This document shows positions 38,734-52,500 of a DNA stretch of 64,000 nt, one piece after another. Under the pieces are notes generated by a model. It was given only the letters and a program-made list of their open reading frames with translations. It ran no database searches and was not told where the DNA came from. Origin of the DNA: Amblyornis subalaris (taxonomy: Eukaryota; Chordata; Aves; Passeriformes; Ptilonorhynchidae); contig JACAXG010000002.1 in the NCBI GenBank assembly GCA_018881555.1, positions 24,577,786 to 24,641,785 of the forward strand. Reading direction: 5' to 3'. Positions within the stretch are counted from its first letter, which is position 1. Every line of letters begins with the position of its first letter. Both the position numbers and the translations under genes were made by a program.

Positions 38734-40596
38734 AATAACTGAGCTTGATTNATGTTAGAAACATGCCTTCAAATAATAAAACTTTCCTAAAATCACCATT
38801 TTACTTTCAGAAATCAGTTCTGGAGATAAAAAGTGTGAACAAAATACATGTGTATCTAGCTAAGCTAAAGCCTTTCTCCTATGGCAGACAAAGAAATGCA
38901 GACAGGAGGATTGAAATCACTGTATTTTTTTAAGAGAGGAATTAATTTTAAATCTCACAAGGAAGAGATAAGGGAAGAGACATATTAATAGAATTCTGGA
39001 AGCAGAGAGGGGATTGCAATTTGAAAACCTTAAAATACCCATTTTATAAAGTTAATTTATATCCATCATGTTATTAAAGTCATTTAATGGCTTTTTTTTT
39101 TTTTTTCTAAAAATGTATTTAGGAGCTTGGACAGTACAATGAAAGGTGTTAATAGAAAACCTAGAAAAATATAGTGGTACTGCATTAATTCAGATGGAGT
39201 AGGTTGGCTGGGCTTTACAAAGTTGTTCTCGTAACACTGTTCCTTTATAATACCGTGAACAGCTAAGCAAAGTTCAGAATTTGAGTGCCATGATAAAAAA
39301 CNCTATCCAAAACCTTTTTAACTTTTATTAAACATCCAGAAATAACCAGAGAAAACAGTTAAGCTTTATGACATATAAGGAACTAAACAAGGCTCATTTT
39401 AAACAACATTTTTCCCATTACTCTCTTCTTTTGCTCTAAAGCTTTTAGAAATAGACTTCTTATATCATAGTTTCTGGATGGTAATAGCTGTCCACTTGGG
39501 ATAAAGAAAAAAAAAGGAAGAGCGGTTTAAAATTAGGTTGTTTTTGCAGTGTGTGTCCTTCAGAATAAAAGGGGATAAACAGAAACAAAAGGAAGATAAA
39601 AAGAGCAGGAAAAAAAAAAAAAGAAAAATGCAGCTTCTGTTTCTTAGCTTCACTTTTGAATTATAGACTAGATTATAACAACTTTTTAACTATGATGAAA
39701 GGTATGCTCTGAAGGACTAATCTGAAAAGGGCACAATCCTGCTTTGAATTTGCATAATCCAAGGCAAGACTCAAGGCCTGCACTGGGGTTGCCTTTCCCT
39801 ATTAGTTTTTGGCACGGTGTCTGAGGACGTGAAAGTTTATTTGCCCATAATGAGAAGAGCTGGTCCTGTTCCCTGGACAGAGGTCACGTGGTTCTAATCA
39901 ACCCTTCAGAAAGCTGATGTGAACCTTCTATAACAGGAAGGTTCCTCAAAATCCTTATCATACTTGGAAACACAGAGAGCTGAGAGGTTGCCTTAGTTAA
40001 TATGTGATGTTCATCTCCTCTCCAGAGACATCTCCTCTCCTTTTCTGCTCACAGCTGTGCTGCCTGAAGAAGTTCCTTTTGTCAGCCAGAAAAGGATGAA
40101 GTATTTGATCACTAGATAGGCTCTGTGTGGGGTTGATAAAACCTCCATCAGCAGCAGGTTATTTCTTCAGCAGCTTCTATGAGATGAAGCTCTGGCTGGC
40201 AAAAACAGACTCTTTTTAATACAGAAGACCAAAAGAGAGAGGGGGAAAAAAAAGCAAAAAAAGAAAATGGAGACAACACTACATGTGAGGGAAAAGGCGG
40301 TGGTATTAGTGCTTTAGCTCATACTGTGAAGCTGGCATTTGCACCACATCTGACATGGCATGTTCAGGGCATTTTTCACAACTGAATGTGAAAGTTTCGG
40401 GTGTTACAATGAAACCCCAAAGAACCTGGCAGTGGGACCCTGGGGAGTGCATCTCACGTTTTTCATAAAGAAACTTGGTATGTTGGTAGGAATATCCTGT
40501 CCTCTTAGATTTTTTTTATCCACCAAGTTAAGTTTTTGGTCCCACACTCATCAGACTCATGTGTGTTAGACATGAGTTTAGCACAGTTCTTTGTGG

Positions 40597-40661
40597 ATAA
40601 TTTTGTTTGTATTTTTGTTTATTTGTTTGTGGGTTTGGTTGGGTTTTTTTTGTTTGTTTTG
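40597..40661. repeat. TTTG-type low-complexity tract
   Basis: Irregular TTTGTTTG and GGTTTGGTTGGG units, about 65 bp, T and G almost exclusively on the plus strand. Confidence 0.8.
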
Positions 40662-41029
40662 AGGAAAAGAACAGCTTGGCGCAGTCAGTATAATACTGGC
40701 TTAACAATCTCTGTATGAGATGAGTTCAGAAAGTCATAGATTTTGCATAGTAAACTAATTACAATGATTACAGTGACAAACTAAGCCCATAAATTGAAGA
40801 ATCTGTGTCTGAATATAATATCTTTATTTGTAATGATGCTAAGTACTTCCGACAAGAGTGAATCCTTTTGTCATATGACCTGACTTGGGAAGAGAACGTC
40901 AATCCACATTATGTTCCATGGCTGTAACATTGTTCTTCATAGACTCAAACATGTGCAACAGAGCTATATCAGAAGTTGCATAATACTGATCTTTTCACCC
41001 TTGAGAATATTGCAAATGTCTATCATTAA

Positions 41030-41265
41030 GGCAGCTACAGCTAGCCAGTCAGTTAGTGTCAATCAGAGCCTGTGAGGCATTTTACAAATTAGTCCCTAAT
41101 GATATATAATGATATATGAACTAAAAGCAGGAGATGGAGCCATTTGTCATTGTAACAGCTAAGTTTCCAATTAGTCTATTTAGCTACTTTTATTGTATAT
41201 GCCATGTGTATGCCATGCATATATTATTACTCAATGCATTTAAATTGAATAACACAAATGCTGGA
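41030..41265. promoter_or_regulatory. Candidate conserved non-coding element
   Basis: The stretch has repeated homeodomain-type cores (ATTAGTC twice, TAATGATATA twice), an E-box-like CAGCTA pair and no repeat similarity. This texture is typical of developmental enhancers but is not proof. Conservation cannot be tested here. Confidence 0.2.
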
Positions 41266-44200
41266 AGGAGTTGACATTAAATCAGAATTTTTTTGGTTGT
41301 TTAAATCTACTGTGTGTATGGAGGTAGGAGGAGAATAACATTTCTTACTCTTTTCTTAACTACATTTTGCCTTCATCATTTGCTTCATATTTCTTCACAC
41401 ACACAGAGTCTGAAGCTATAACCAAAGCTTTTGTGACAATATTTTGGGGCTAAATTTGGTAATTAAAAAAAAGGTAATAGGGAATTCTTGGACAGAAAGG
41501 ATCCAAAGCAGAAATACCTATCTCACTGATGTACATTAGCTTAAATCTCATGATGATTGTTGACTCGGTGCCACATTTCACTGGAGAAGCTGAGATGAGG
41601 AGCTAATCCATATTTTTCAAACAATTCCTTGGGGTTACTTTTGCACTCCTGCAGGAAATCTAGGGGAAAGTATACTCCAACAAACTACGGTGGTGTAGCC
41701 CAAAATGCATGGTCAATTTGCTCTTCAGGATATTTGACAGGAGACAACGGAGCAGAAGAGAAGGTGGTATGACACTCTCACTACTGTACTGCAGCATTTC
41801 TCTATTCCCTGCCTAGGCATCCCCAAAGCATAAAACATGAACTCAGCAGTTGGCTGATAAGCTGCAAGAACAGAAAATTGATGCTGTGTCAGGAGCTGCT
41901 TTGCTCTAGTTAGATTCGGAAAAAACTATTTTAATTATTCTTTATTGCTCTAGAGTTTAAGTAGCCAAGTATCTTAATTTATCTCAGTTTCTAAAATGTA
42001 GCTCTTTCAATATTTTCTATCAGAACAGTAATCCTACCAAGATTATTCTAGAGTAATTGTCATGCTACATGCTGATCTTTGCATATCAGATCTTACATAT
42101 TTTAGACATTGATTTGTCATATGTTTGACCTCTTATACTCAGAGAATAAGATAGTTCCATTAAATAAATCTTGGATGTTTATTCTTTTTAAGGTGTTATA
42201 ATACGAAGAATAAGATGATTTTCAAAGAACAAGAATAAAAAATCTTAAAAAAAGACAAGAAAACTACCGATTTCACATAATGATATTATGTAGTTANACA
42301 AATCTGCTAGAGTATGGAAGAACAATCACAAGTAAAAGAAGGAATTGTTAGAAAGTTTTTTCTAGAAGATTTCTATTGCGAAGCTTCTTGCCATATATTG
42401 TGTATAGAATCTTCAAAAACAGTCCAGATATTTACACATTAATGTCCCTCTGGAAGTGTCTTTGAAAGCCCTCCCTAGGAGAACAGCCTGGAAGGAATTT
42501 TGTGCAAGAAGTAATTAGAAGCTACTGTGTACCTGCAAGATGAGCAAATGCAGAATAACACCATCTGTGTAGCAACTCTCATTCTGCATAGGAGTTAGTC
42601 CCATAATGTCACCTTTCTTCACTTATTAATCTGATGGTCCTCATTCCCTACTTTACCTTCCCCTGTGTATTCTCCATCTACAAGAAGAAAATTTGGAGTC
42701 AACTGATTGTGTTGGGTTTTTTTAAACTCTTAAAGAAATTCAATTTAATGAGAATAAAGCTATTTACTAACTCTTCATGAACCAACATTACTTGTTGCAT
42801 TATAATATCCTGCTACCAGTTCTTGACATAAGGCTGAACATTGTATGAACATGGTGGAGCACAGGTGCTACAGAGTACAGACTGGCCAGAAAAGGTAGAA
42901 ATAAAGGCAGGTAAGAGAGGATCACAGGGAATTATAAAGCTATGGGAGACTGCAGAGAAATAAGTAGAACAAAAAGAGACAAAAAAATCAATATGAGTCA
43001 AACTCTTTTGGGGAAGATGTTTTAAAATATTTTGGGTATGATCTACATTCACTCTAGAGAACTCTATACTGTTATTAAAATAAGGGCAAAATTCCTGAAA
43101 GACNAGATCTTTGTTTTCCAGATATATATTAAGAATAAATGCCATTAGAATCAAGAGTCTGAAAAGANAGTTAATTGTTCTCTCACAGGGTAAATACAAG
43201 AAAGGAGTAAGAGCGATTTACAATAAAGGACAGAACTGACAAAACAAATGAGTGTACATTGGTGAGGAATTAATTCAGGCTGGAAATTAGAAGCTATCTA
43301 ACCATCTTCTGTGTTCCAAAAGGCTCAGCATGTGACCCAGAAAAAGAATCTATTTTATGCTGGAATATGAGAAATTTATGATGGCAGTTTCACGATAGTT
43401 TCATATCCTGGGAAGTGATTTGAAAGCGTTAAGAAAACAAGCCAAACCAAAACCAAACCCCTCCTGTCAACTGTTTGCCTGCTACTTATCATTACATACT
43501 TAAACTTTAAGCAGCAATTATCTTTTCACCATACATTTGAACACAGCAAAGGGGAATCTGAATCAAACACAGCTAACATGGTAGAAATAATAACAGAATA
43601 ACACTGAGGTTTAAAAAGAGCTATTTATGGAAAAGATTAAATTATGATAGTGTCTGCCATAGAAAATTTCAGTAAATATGTCAGAGCCAGGTAAGTTCAG
43701 AATCAGTGAGATGAGGCTCACTTATGACCACATTTATCAGGCAGAAATGACTCAAGTATGTAACTTCTGCAATGAAGAAAATTAGGGAAAAAATGGGAAA
43801 GAGCTTTTTGGAAAAATGAGAACTTGGAGTTCACTCAAGCCAAACATTTTCTCTCTTTTTTTTTTTTTCCCCCCCCTAGGCAAAATAATACAATTTAACT
43901 CCTTACTTTGCAAGCAAATTATCCTAGATGTAGCTCAAGCTTCAGATTTACATAAAAACATTGGTGCAGTAGAATTTATTACAGTCAAATAACAAGAACC
44001 ACATAACGAGAAGCATCTCTTTGAAAATTAATGTTTTAGTGTGCTTTAATATTTATTTTATGAATCCAATGCCTTAGATTCATGTAGAAGGAAGAGACTA
44101 TTATCCTGTGACTATGTTCTGTTTGATTCATATTATCTCTTAATTAAATTAATATATGCTGTATCACAGACACTTGTTAATGTAATTGATTGGTAAAGCA

Positions 44201-46400
44201 GGGCTATCATAGATATAAACATTCCAGTCATCTTGATGTAATTCAGAAATGTTTGCTAAAAAATGACTGGAGCAAAAGTCTGGATTTGGCTCACCCTCTG
44301 TGATAATAACTTCCTAAAAACTGGGAAAAATTATTATGCAACTTATTTAGTAGGCTTACAAACCTAGCTAACACTACGAAAGGAAGATTAAAAGGAATAC
44401 CCCACAACTGTAAAGTTTTAGTGGTCTTGTTTCCAGATTCAAATATCTAGGCAAAGTTTCAATTCATACAAAGCAAATACACGTAAACGAATAATAAATG
44501 CCTCCCTGCCTCAGAACACAATACCACAGATGGCTGGGGATAGCTTCTTTTTTGAAGCCATGACCCCGCATCTTCACAGTGGGCATTTGACTGAAATTTA
44601 TCAACAGCTTTGAAATTTTCAGCATCACTCTCTCTGAGATAGACATACTTGATTAAGACTAGTAATGATGTACATTGCTCTTTAACAGGAGACCTTCCAA
44701 AAAAATGACATGGAGAGTCAGTTCTTTTAAAACGTTTATTCCTTTCTTCCCAAGGCATATTTGAGCTGTTTGAAAATTAGGGAGAAAACTGTTTAATTAC
44801 ACCAAGAATGTGAGGAAAAGGAAGTGTTTTTCTCCCTATATAGCGGTTTCCCTCAACAATTGATAATGTAATATTGAATGAAGAATTGTCATGACATGTT
44901 CTTTGACTAGTATTTAAAATGATACTATTGCCCTCAGCATCAACTCAGACTTTTACTATAAACAGTGCTTAGGAATCAAAATCAGCCTTTGATTGAACAC
45001 TTTTCATTTTCACTGAAGTGGACATTAATCATATGGATTCCTGAGCCACACTTGTCATTTATAAGCTTTTCTGATGTACTCTATGCAGCCTTGATAATAA
45101 TCTTAACCAGACCCCATATTCAAACTATTGNAAGATTGGATCTAGAAACACACCAGAAGACTATTACTGCTAATTTATACTACTGGGCAATACCCTTGCA
45201 ACGAGAATAAAAATCCAGTTTCCTCATAGACAGGTATTGTCACTTCAGTCATGCTGAACATACAGAATTTCTTTTCATATCAACTGTCTTAACATAGCCA
45301 AATGTATATTCCTGAAGTTTAGGATTTTGCTGAATGGCTCAACTGGCTTCTTAATACAGGAAAAAAATCTATGGAATTACTTATATATTGTGGAATTGGC
45401 TCCCAGTCCAGGAAGAGATTGGTTGATATGGCTGCTGCCTGTGAAAGCAGCTGGCTTCTTCAATTTGATTATTGAAATATATTAAGTGGCAATATCCAAT
45501 TACCAGAATTAAAAAAAAAATTAAAATAAAACATGCATAAACAGCATTAAGGAAAGAAATATATATTTGAATATTCCCTGTCTCTATGTTCCTTTTTTTG
45601 TAATGCTTCAGCTAGAATGGGCTCAGCCAGACATACTTTATAGGACTTGATGGACAAATTGTTCCAGTATTTTAAATTCTGTGCTCCTACTTCTGATAAA
45701 TTCAGGTTGATGCCATGACATTTACTTTCACTTGTAAGCAGAAGTAGGATGATTCATTCATATCTATTCCTCTCAGCAGTTACTTTCCTTTTTTTACCAT
45801 GAAACTGGAAAGAAAAAAGAAAAATGAGGGATTATCTGGATTCAGGGTTACTATATTCTTAATGTTGAAACAAATATTCACTGCTGGCATAAACCTGTGT
45901 CTTAAGTAACTTTTGAACACTGTCCTAAAACAGTATGGTTAATTTTTCTTCAGGTAATTTTATGGATCAAAGAAGCAATTGCAAACAAAAATGTAGTAAG
46001 TATATCAAAATAAACTTTAATTCATAACACACTTAGACAAAGATAATTGTCCCTTTTTTTTCCCCTGTTCCAGAGCTAAAAAACCACAGCAGATGCTTTG
46101 TTTCTTTGGTGCACAAGTCATTACTTATGCTTATATGATGTCAACTTGTTCTACTATTACAAGAATTTTCTTGTTCAGCTACAAAGACTTTCAGAAGGAA
46201 TCAGTTGTTTTCAAGGCTAAAGCTGCAGTTGAAGAAGTTCCAACTCATTGTCTATATTTACATTCTATTCTGCCTCGAAATGTATTTTTATAAATTTCAG
46301 ACCTTGCAGTGTTTCTTTTGAAGTCAAAAAGTTTTTGCAATTGACTTCATTGTGAAAAAAGCATCCTTGTAGTTTTAAAGGGATAACTCAAAGTCAGAGG

Positions 46401-46500
46401 ATCATAGAATCACAGAATAGCCCAGGCTGGAAGAGACCTCAAAGACCATCAGGTCCAAACTTTCATGGGAAAGGGAGAGGAAGCCTAGATGAGAGCTATT
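46401..46500 (-). mobile_element. CR1 LINE 3' tail fragment
   Basis: ATCATAGAATCACAGAATAG followed by CCCAGGCTGGAAGAGACCTC is the reverse complement of a CR1 3' end. It continues through TTTCATGGGAAAGGGAG and AAGCCTAGATGAGA, a typical subfamily wording. About 100 bp remain. The tail faces left, so the element is on the minus strand. Confidence 0.9.
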
Positions 46501-47887
46501 GCTTTCTCCTGTTAGCCTGCTTAGATATGACTCATTGTCTGTATCTTATATTTTATTTTATTTTAAAACTGAAAGTGTCACTACATCCAGAAAAGACCTG
46601 CAGTCTTGCAAAGGATGGATGGCTATGAACATAAGAGTAATGTTCTTTCAGACAACATTTTATGCACATGTTCTTCTGAGACTTACTTCCTACATTTGAA
46701 GTGCAATCCAGCAGCCAGTAAATGTATGTAGGAGCTCTTTTGTAAGACACAGGGTGAAATCCTGCTTCTCTTAATCATCAGGTAGAATCCTTCAGAAGTA
46801 AAGGACCCGACTACTATTTCTGCTTTGAAATGGAAAACCTGGAGGGCAGAAGATTTCACCACTTAAAAGAACAAGGTATACTGATATCAGTTATCTTAGA
46901 ATTCAGATGGCTCTCTTGTGGCAAAGGTTGTACTAAATATAGAAATGGTTTTGAGCTGAGGATGAAAACCTAAAAAAATCTGCAGAAAACCATGGTCTAG
47001 AAAAGGCTTTTTGCTTGTGAAACTTCTCACATATTAGAAATGAAACAGATGCTTAATTATGGCCAAATTCCACTAATTTAGAGGAATCCTTGTTAGACCA
47101 AAATCTTGTGATTTAGGAGAACAATAGTTGCCAGATTTGGCTGATTTGTCCTGTGAGTCAGAAAGAACAAAAAAAGAAACATTATTGCTTTTTCTTCTGC
47201 AGTCACTCTCACACTATCTTTCCCTCCCAGCTTAAGAGCATTAGCCCAAGAAGCAGAGAAAGAAAAGAAAAGCAAGCATTCGTTTAAAACAAATTTTATG
47301 ATTTTTTTTGGCCAAAAAGACAGGTTAATATTTTTGGCAACCTACATTTTTCCCTCTGCAGCTGAAATTCAGCGGCTCATAGCTGTCTGCCAAAGCAGAT
47401 GCATAATCTAGGCCACTGCCTCACAACAGCTTTTGTGACTGTTGTTAAAAGAAGCACTTTCTAGCTAAATACTGGGAGAATCTTAAAATTAGAGAGTTTG
47501 AATAAAAATGACAGAATTCACTTGTCCAAGTTGAGGCAGAGGAAACAGCTGGTTGAAGAATTTAGGTATGGAGATATTTTTTCTCATTTCTAATAAATAC
47601 ACATTACTACTTCCTCCCTAACTACCTATAAAATAGAGATCATTCTGGTAGTTCTAATTCTGAGAAGGCTGTATTGATGAAATCAAGATTTTTTTACAAT
47701 ACTCTATTAATATGAATGCAATCATCATGCTATCTTGAATATGGGAAAAGTTAAATCACCAGAAAGTTTTCTTGTTCACAGTCCCAAGTCCTTTTCAGGT
47801 AGGTTTATAGGTTTCTTTTCAAATAGATTTACAGTGTAGAGATGATTCTTTCCACTCCCCTTTTTGATTTTCTATTTGTCTCCCACT

Positions 47888-47925
47888 CTTTCTCGCTCTC
47901 TCTCCACACACACACTTGCATGCAT
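47888..47925. repeat. CT / CA dinucleotide tract
   Basis: CTCTCT-type units followed by five CA units; short and imperfect. Confidence 0.75.
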
Positions 47926-48264
47926 ATATCTACCTATTCGAGCAAATATTAAGAAATGTCCTTCTGTTTTTGAACTGGGTGGAAATGAGTGCTTTGTATG
48001 GAGGACTTGAAGACTACTATTTAGTCAGCTGTCTCCTGTGAAAGCACTTACACTAATATTCCTGGTAAACCAAAACCCCAAAACTTAGCAGCTTCAAAAA
48101 CATTCTATCCAAATCCAGTAGTTTTATGAAGCTGATAAAGATCTCCTTCAAATCAGGAAAATTTTGTGGAACTGTAATCTGTTGCATACAATTAAAACAT
48201 TTCTGTATTTGGTTCTCCATGTCTGGAGACCATCTTTTCTCAAAGTACAAGAAGCTTTAGAGAA

Positions 48265-48600
48265 GGTGGTTCTGGGCAAGATTTCACAGCCTCTCTGGGA
48301 AACCCATTCCAGTGTCTGATTGCACTCACTCTGGTGTTGCTCTTTCTAATTTATATTGAGAATTTTCCCTGTTGTAATTTGGGACTGTTGTACTTTCATT
48401 GCTGACTTCCAAGAATAGTCTGGCCCCTTTGTTTTCTAATCACCCTCATTAGGTGCCTGAAGACAGAAGATCCCTGCTCAGAACCCAGTTCTCTCAACCT
48501 CCTCTCATATGTCTTCAATCATCACAGTGGTCCTCAGCTGAATTTACTCCAATTAGTCAATGCTTTTTTTTGCAGCAGTGGTGTGTTGGAAAGCCCGTAA
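48265..48600 (-). mobile_element. CR1 LINE fragment, 3' UTR part
   Basis: Plus-strand landmarks are CTCTCTGGGAAACCCATTCC with AGTGTCTGA, then CACTCTGGTGTTGC, then a CACCCTCATTAGGTGCC segment, then TCTCTCAACCTCCTCTCATA. These occur in the same order as in the reverse complement of CR1. The terminal CATAGAATCA part is missing at the left, so this copy lacks its extreme 3' end; the right edge is fuzzy (48560-48610). Confidence 0.8.
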
Positions 48601-49550
48601 CAGAAGAAAGTCCTTGAAAGTGGATGTCACAAGTCTACTGTTTTCTGCTCTTCCACAAGCTGTGTGCCAGCCATCCTTCTGTCTGTTACAGATTATGGAT
48701 GGATTTTTAACTAGAAATCTTTTAGGTCCAGAAGTAGTCTCCCCTCTGTATAGTACAGTTCCCAAGCTGATACCTCTTCCTGGCACCAATACAGCTAACA
48801 TTGATACAAATAAGTCTAACCAGCACCTTATTATTCTGGGAGTGTCTGCAAAACAATGAAGTTGATTAGAGCTTCCTAATTTGAGTTGGTTTCTTATAGA
48901 TTTGCCTATTTTTTTTACTTGCTATTAATTTCCAGGCCTTTGAGGAAACGGCTACAAAAGATGTATGAGCTGATCAGTCATGCCAACCTTCTCTCAATCT
49001 CCATCAGGTCAGTTCAGGTGCATTTATACCACAGACAGTGCATCTCTGATTTCTGCACTGTACAATAGTAATTTTCTGTAGATATGTGTATTCGCATATC
49101 ATGTATCCACCCAACCATTTATTCTATGGTTTATAGAATACAGTTAAGCTAGACATAAAAAATCCACCACTACCACCAAAAAACCCCACCCAATCCAAAC
49201 TAGAGAATTACTTTTTTTTTCTGGTGAAATAAGCAGGACATTAGATGTGAATTAAACATGACTTCTGCAAGAGCTGATGCAAGAAAGACCTCGGCATCCA
49301 CTTTGTTGTGCTTTTCATGCTAAAATATTAATTCTGTTTTGACATGGTGTGTGGAATGACACTGACATTTTATTCAGGCATAAAACAGGCAGTATTGTCT
49401 AAAGGCTTCCCTAACTAATAACTATTTTTGACATCTATTGTGGAAAAGAATCAATATACTTTAATGGAATATCCCCTCTGAAGAAAAATTAGTTAAACAC
49501 ACATACTCCTACATCATGAATAAAGGTGTTATAAAAAGAAGAAAGAAGAG

Positions 49551-49590
49551 AGGGGAGGGGAGGGGAGGGGAGGGGAGGGGAGGGGAGAGG
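49551..49590 (+). repeat. AGGGG pentamer array, 7 copies
   Basis: Seven perfect AGGGG units and a degenerate eighth (AGAGG). Evenly spaced G4 runs with single-base loops are the pattern best able to form a parallel G-quadruplex on the plus strand. Confidence 0.95.
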
Positions 49591-52500
49591 CATTTTGATC
49601 ACCGCCTAATAATCACCAAAGCTTTCAGGGAAGAAGTCAGAAAGTCTTGAGCATGTATTTGGTAAACCTTAACTATATATAAGTTTGTCGGCCAATTTCA
49701 TGACTGCATTCATCAAGCTCCTTTCTCAAGAAGTATTTTAATGAACGTATTGTAGTTAACATTGTCTTAAGACAAAAACCTCCCAACTATAATGAACCAC
49801 AGTGGGCATCATTTAATGTTTTTATATTTCTGCCATGAAGACAGATGTGTTCCTTTTGTACTGCCTGACACATGTATCCCTGAAGCAATAGCCACATGAG
49901 GTCACTGTTGTTCATACACGAGTCATAAGCTTGACTCACAAAATTCTCAGTTGACTGAAGCCAAAATGTGTGACTGGAAAATAAGTTGGTTGTATCATAC
50001 ATTAACAAAAATCTGTATTGCATAGTCTGCAAAAACCAATTTATTAACATGGGAAATATTAAACACAAGCATTAAATGCACAAAATACAAAATATAAATT
50101 AATAGGGTTTCTTTTTGCATTTCAAAAACAGTTAAAAATTATCCCACAGTGGCTGAAAAGAGCATGAAATTTATCCACTATATTTACTGGAACTTTCTCT
50201 GTGGTAGTTATTCTGCTGTGCTGGTATAATAGCATCAAAAGAGTTTCTAGAGAATTAGAACTTTGTAATTTTTTAATTGCTTATCTTTCATGAGAGTTTT
50301 TTTTCTTTCTGCTTTTACTTGTAAAGTTTAGTGTCTTCAGAAGTATGAAACTGCAAAAAGTTTAAATACTATAAGCAATGTGAGGTGCTCTGGCATTAGA
50401 GAAGCAAGCTATTAGAGAAGCATTATTACAAGCAAACCTCTGTACTGAACTGCAGTGGGAAGCCACACTAGCTGTGAATGCGCTTATAAGTTTTTTGTCA
50501 ATTCTTAAAATATATTATACCTATTATGCTGATAGACTTTCTCTGAATGATTCATCCATTCATGTGATTATATCAGCATACATTATCATAACAGCTTCTC
50601 AGAAGATTACATAGCATATATGATGAATTCAGTGTTATGAGATTTCAGAGAACGTACGTTTTTTTGGTGAGTTCTTCTCATTAAAGAATAAAGTGTCATA
50701 TTCACCAATGCTATATAGTCATAAAATTAAAAACCTTATCACGATCAAAATCATCAAGAGAATAGAACAGAAATAGCAATCAAAAATGTCAGCTGAATTT
50801 GAAGAACTGCATAATTAAAATCTTACTCCCCAAACTGAATCAAAGTCACATTTGTATGCTGAGATTCTTTCAGGGAGGTGGTTTTTTTTTANGTTGGTGT
50901 ATTTATCAGCATGCGTTTAGATGCAAACGCATGATTTGTTCTACTAATAAAATAAAAGACAAATTTAAAAGTTGATTAGTTCTTGCAACAGCTTTTATCA
51001 AACTACCATGCATATTAACTTCTACGTTTGAGCATTAAAAATCCTCACTATGTAATGTAACAAAAGACTACTTTAATAGGACATTAACATAGTAAAAAAA
51101 CCCCAGATATGTGCTCAACAATTCTTGCATTTATTTCTTCATCCATAAGCAGGTGAGTAAATAAAATCCCTCATATTATGGATTTGGATTCCCGTATGGT
51201 ATTTCAGAGATCATCAAGAAAACTTGAACATTAAAAGTATTCATCTTCCGTAAAAGAGGAACAAAACAATGAGTCTTAAAGGACAAAGTCTGTATAAAAA
51301 AATGGATAGAAAAGTGGGTCAATACAGGGCATTACCCCCAATTTCTGTTGTCAGTATATAGCCTTAAAACTGAAAAAAAAAGTTTTCATAATTAAATAAC
51401 CATTAACTTAAATTCTACGGCTGATCTGACTACACATAATATGACCTCCATGTTTATAGAAACAAAACATAGCATAATTACAAAATATAATTAACTGCAC
51501 TAATTAAGCTATAAAATAACAATAACTCTCAGTAAGTATACCACCACAATTTGCTGCTTAACTGAATTCATGACTGTAAAAGAAGGCTAAAAGAAATAGA
51601 TGCGGGAGTGCAGGAGTTCATCCAGCCTCAGAAGTCGGCTAGATTCTGAAAATCTGTCAGAATAATTGGTGAAAAATCAGTAGCAACAGCACGTGCAGCA
51701 GATGGTTGTTCAATGGTGGAAACGTGTGTGAGTGTGCAGGGCTGCAACCACCATTCCAGTAGCTAGTGGCCCTCCTGTGGTGTGAAAGGACAAGAAGAGT
51801 TTTATCTCAAGATTTGTTAGCTGGATCCACAAAACAGCAGTTCAACCAGTACTGCTCTTAAAGAGGAGTTGAATAACTACCCACAGAAATATTTAATTGA
51901 TAGGGAAGNAACAACTAGGTATTTTCACTTGCAGAGCACAATATATAAAATTACTTGATAGTGCCATCATGCAGAAAGAGAGAAACCTCCTTCACTGCCT
52001 AGACTCAGATCGCTACCATGAAACAGATGAATACTTTTATTTTGGTTCTTATGTCCAAATAGATCTTGATACATTGTCCTAGAAATTGTCCTAACATATC
52101 TGACCTTTTAAACCAGACCAGCTCTCAGTTGCTGTACAAGGTAAATATATGAGAGAGATGTTCAGGAACAAGTCATATGACAAAAAAATGCAACTTAATG
52201 TTTCCTAGGTGTTTATCAACTAGTGAGTTCTTTCTTTTGCTATTTTTTTCTAATGAAGTATTTCTGCCTAAGCAAGCAAATGAGTTAACATACCTCCTAC
52301 TACCTTGCCTTTACTCNGTAAACAAAATCTTTACTGAAATAATTTATCACAGTGTAAGGAGCATATTTTTTGAGTGNAATCCATTCAAGATATTGGCAAC
52401 ACATCACTGAATTCCCCAAGAAACAAAAAAAAAATCTTCTTTACTAGAAATACNTATTTTCATGCCAGCTACTATTTCACCTAAAAAATCAGCAACCCAG

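Larger units (their letters stand above)
38734..46400. other. Gene-less A+T-rich sequence
   Basis: No gene is supported. Several stretches (about 41030-41265 and 44040-44260) are unique, dense in TAAT cores and free of simple repeats; they read like candidate conserved non-coding DNA, which needs an alignment to settle. A T/G-rich tract lies at about 40597-40661. Confidence 0.5.

Noticed and set aside
40671..40720. AGCTTGGCGCAGTCAGTAT resembles the 5' end of U4 snRNA (or a tRNA A-box).
   Set aside because: Similarity covers only about 20 bases with gaps. The following sequence does not continue as U4, no tRNA B-box or cloverleaf follows, and no tail is present.
42813..43199. Minus-strand open frame of about 128 codons.
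   Set aside because: Two N-codons may hide stops. No motif, no recognised family and no flanking splice signals that fit.
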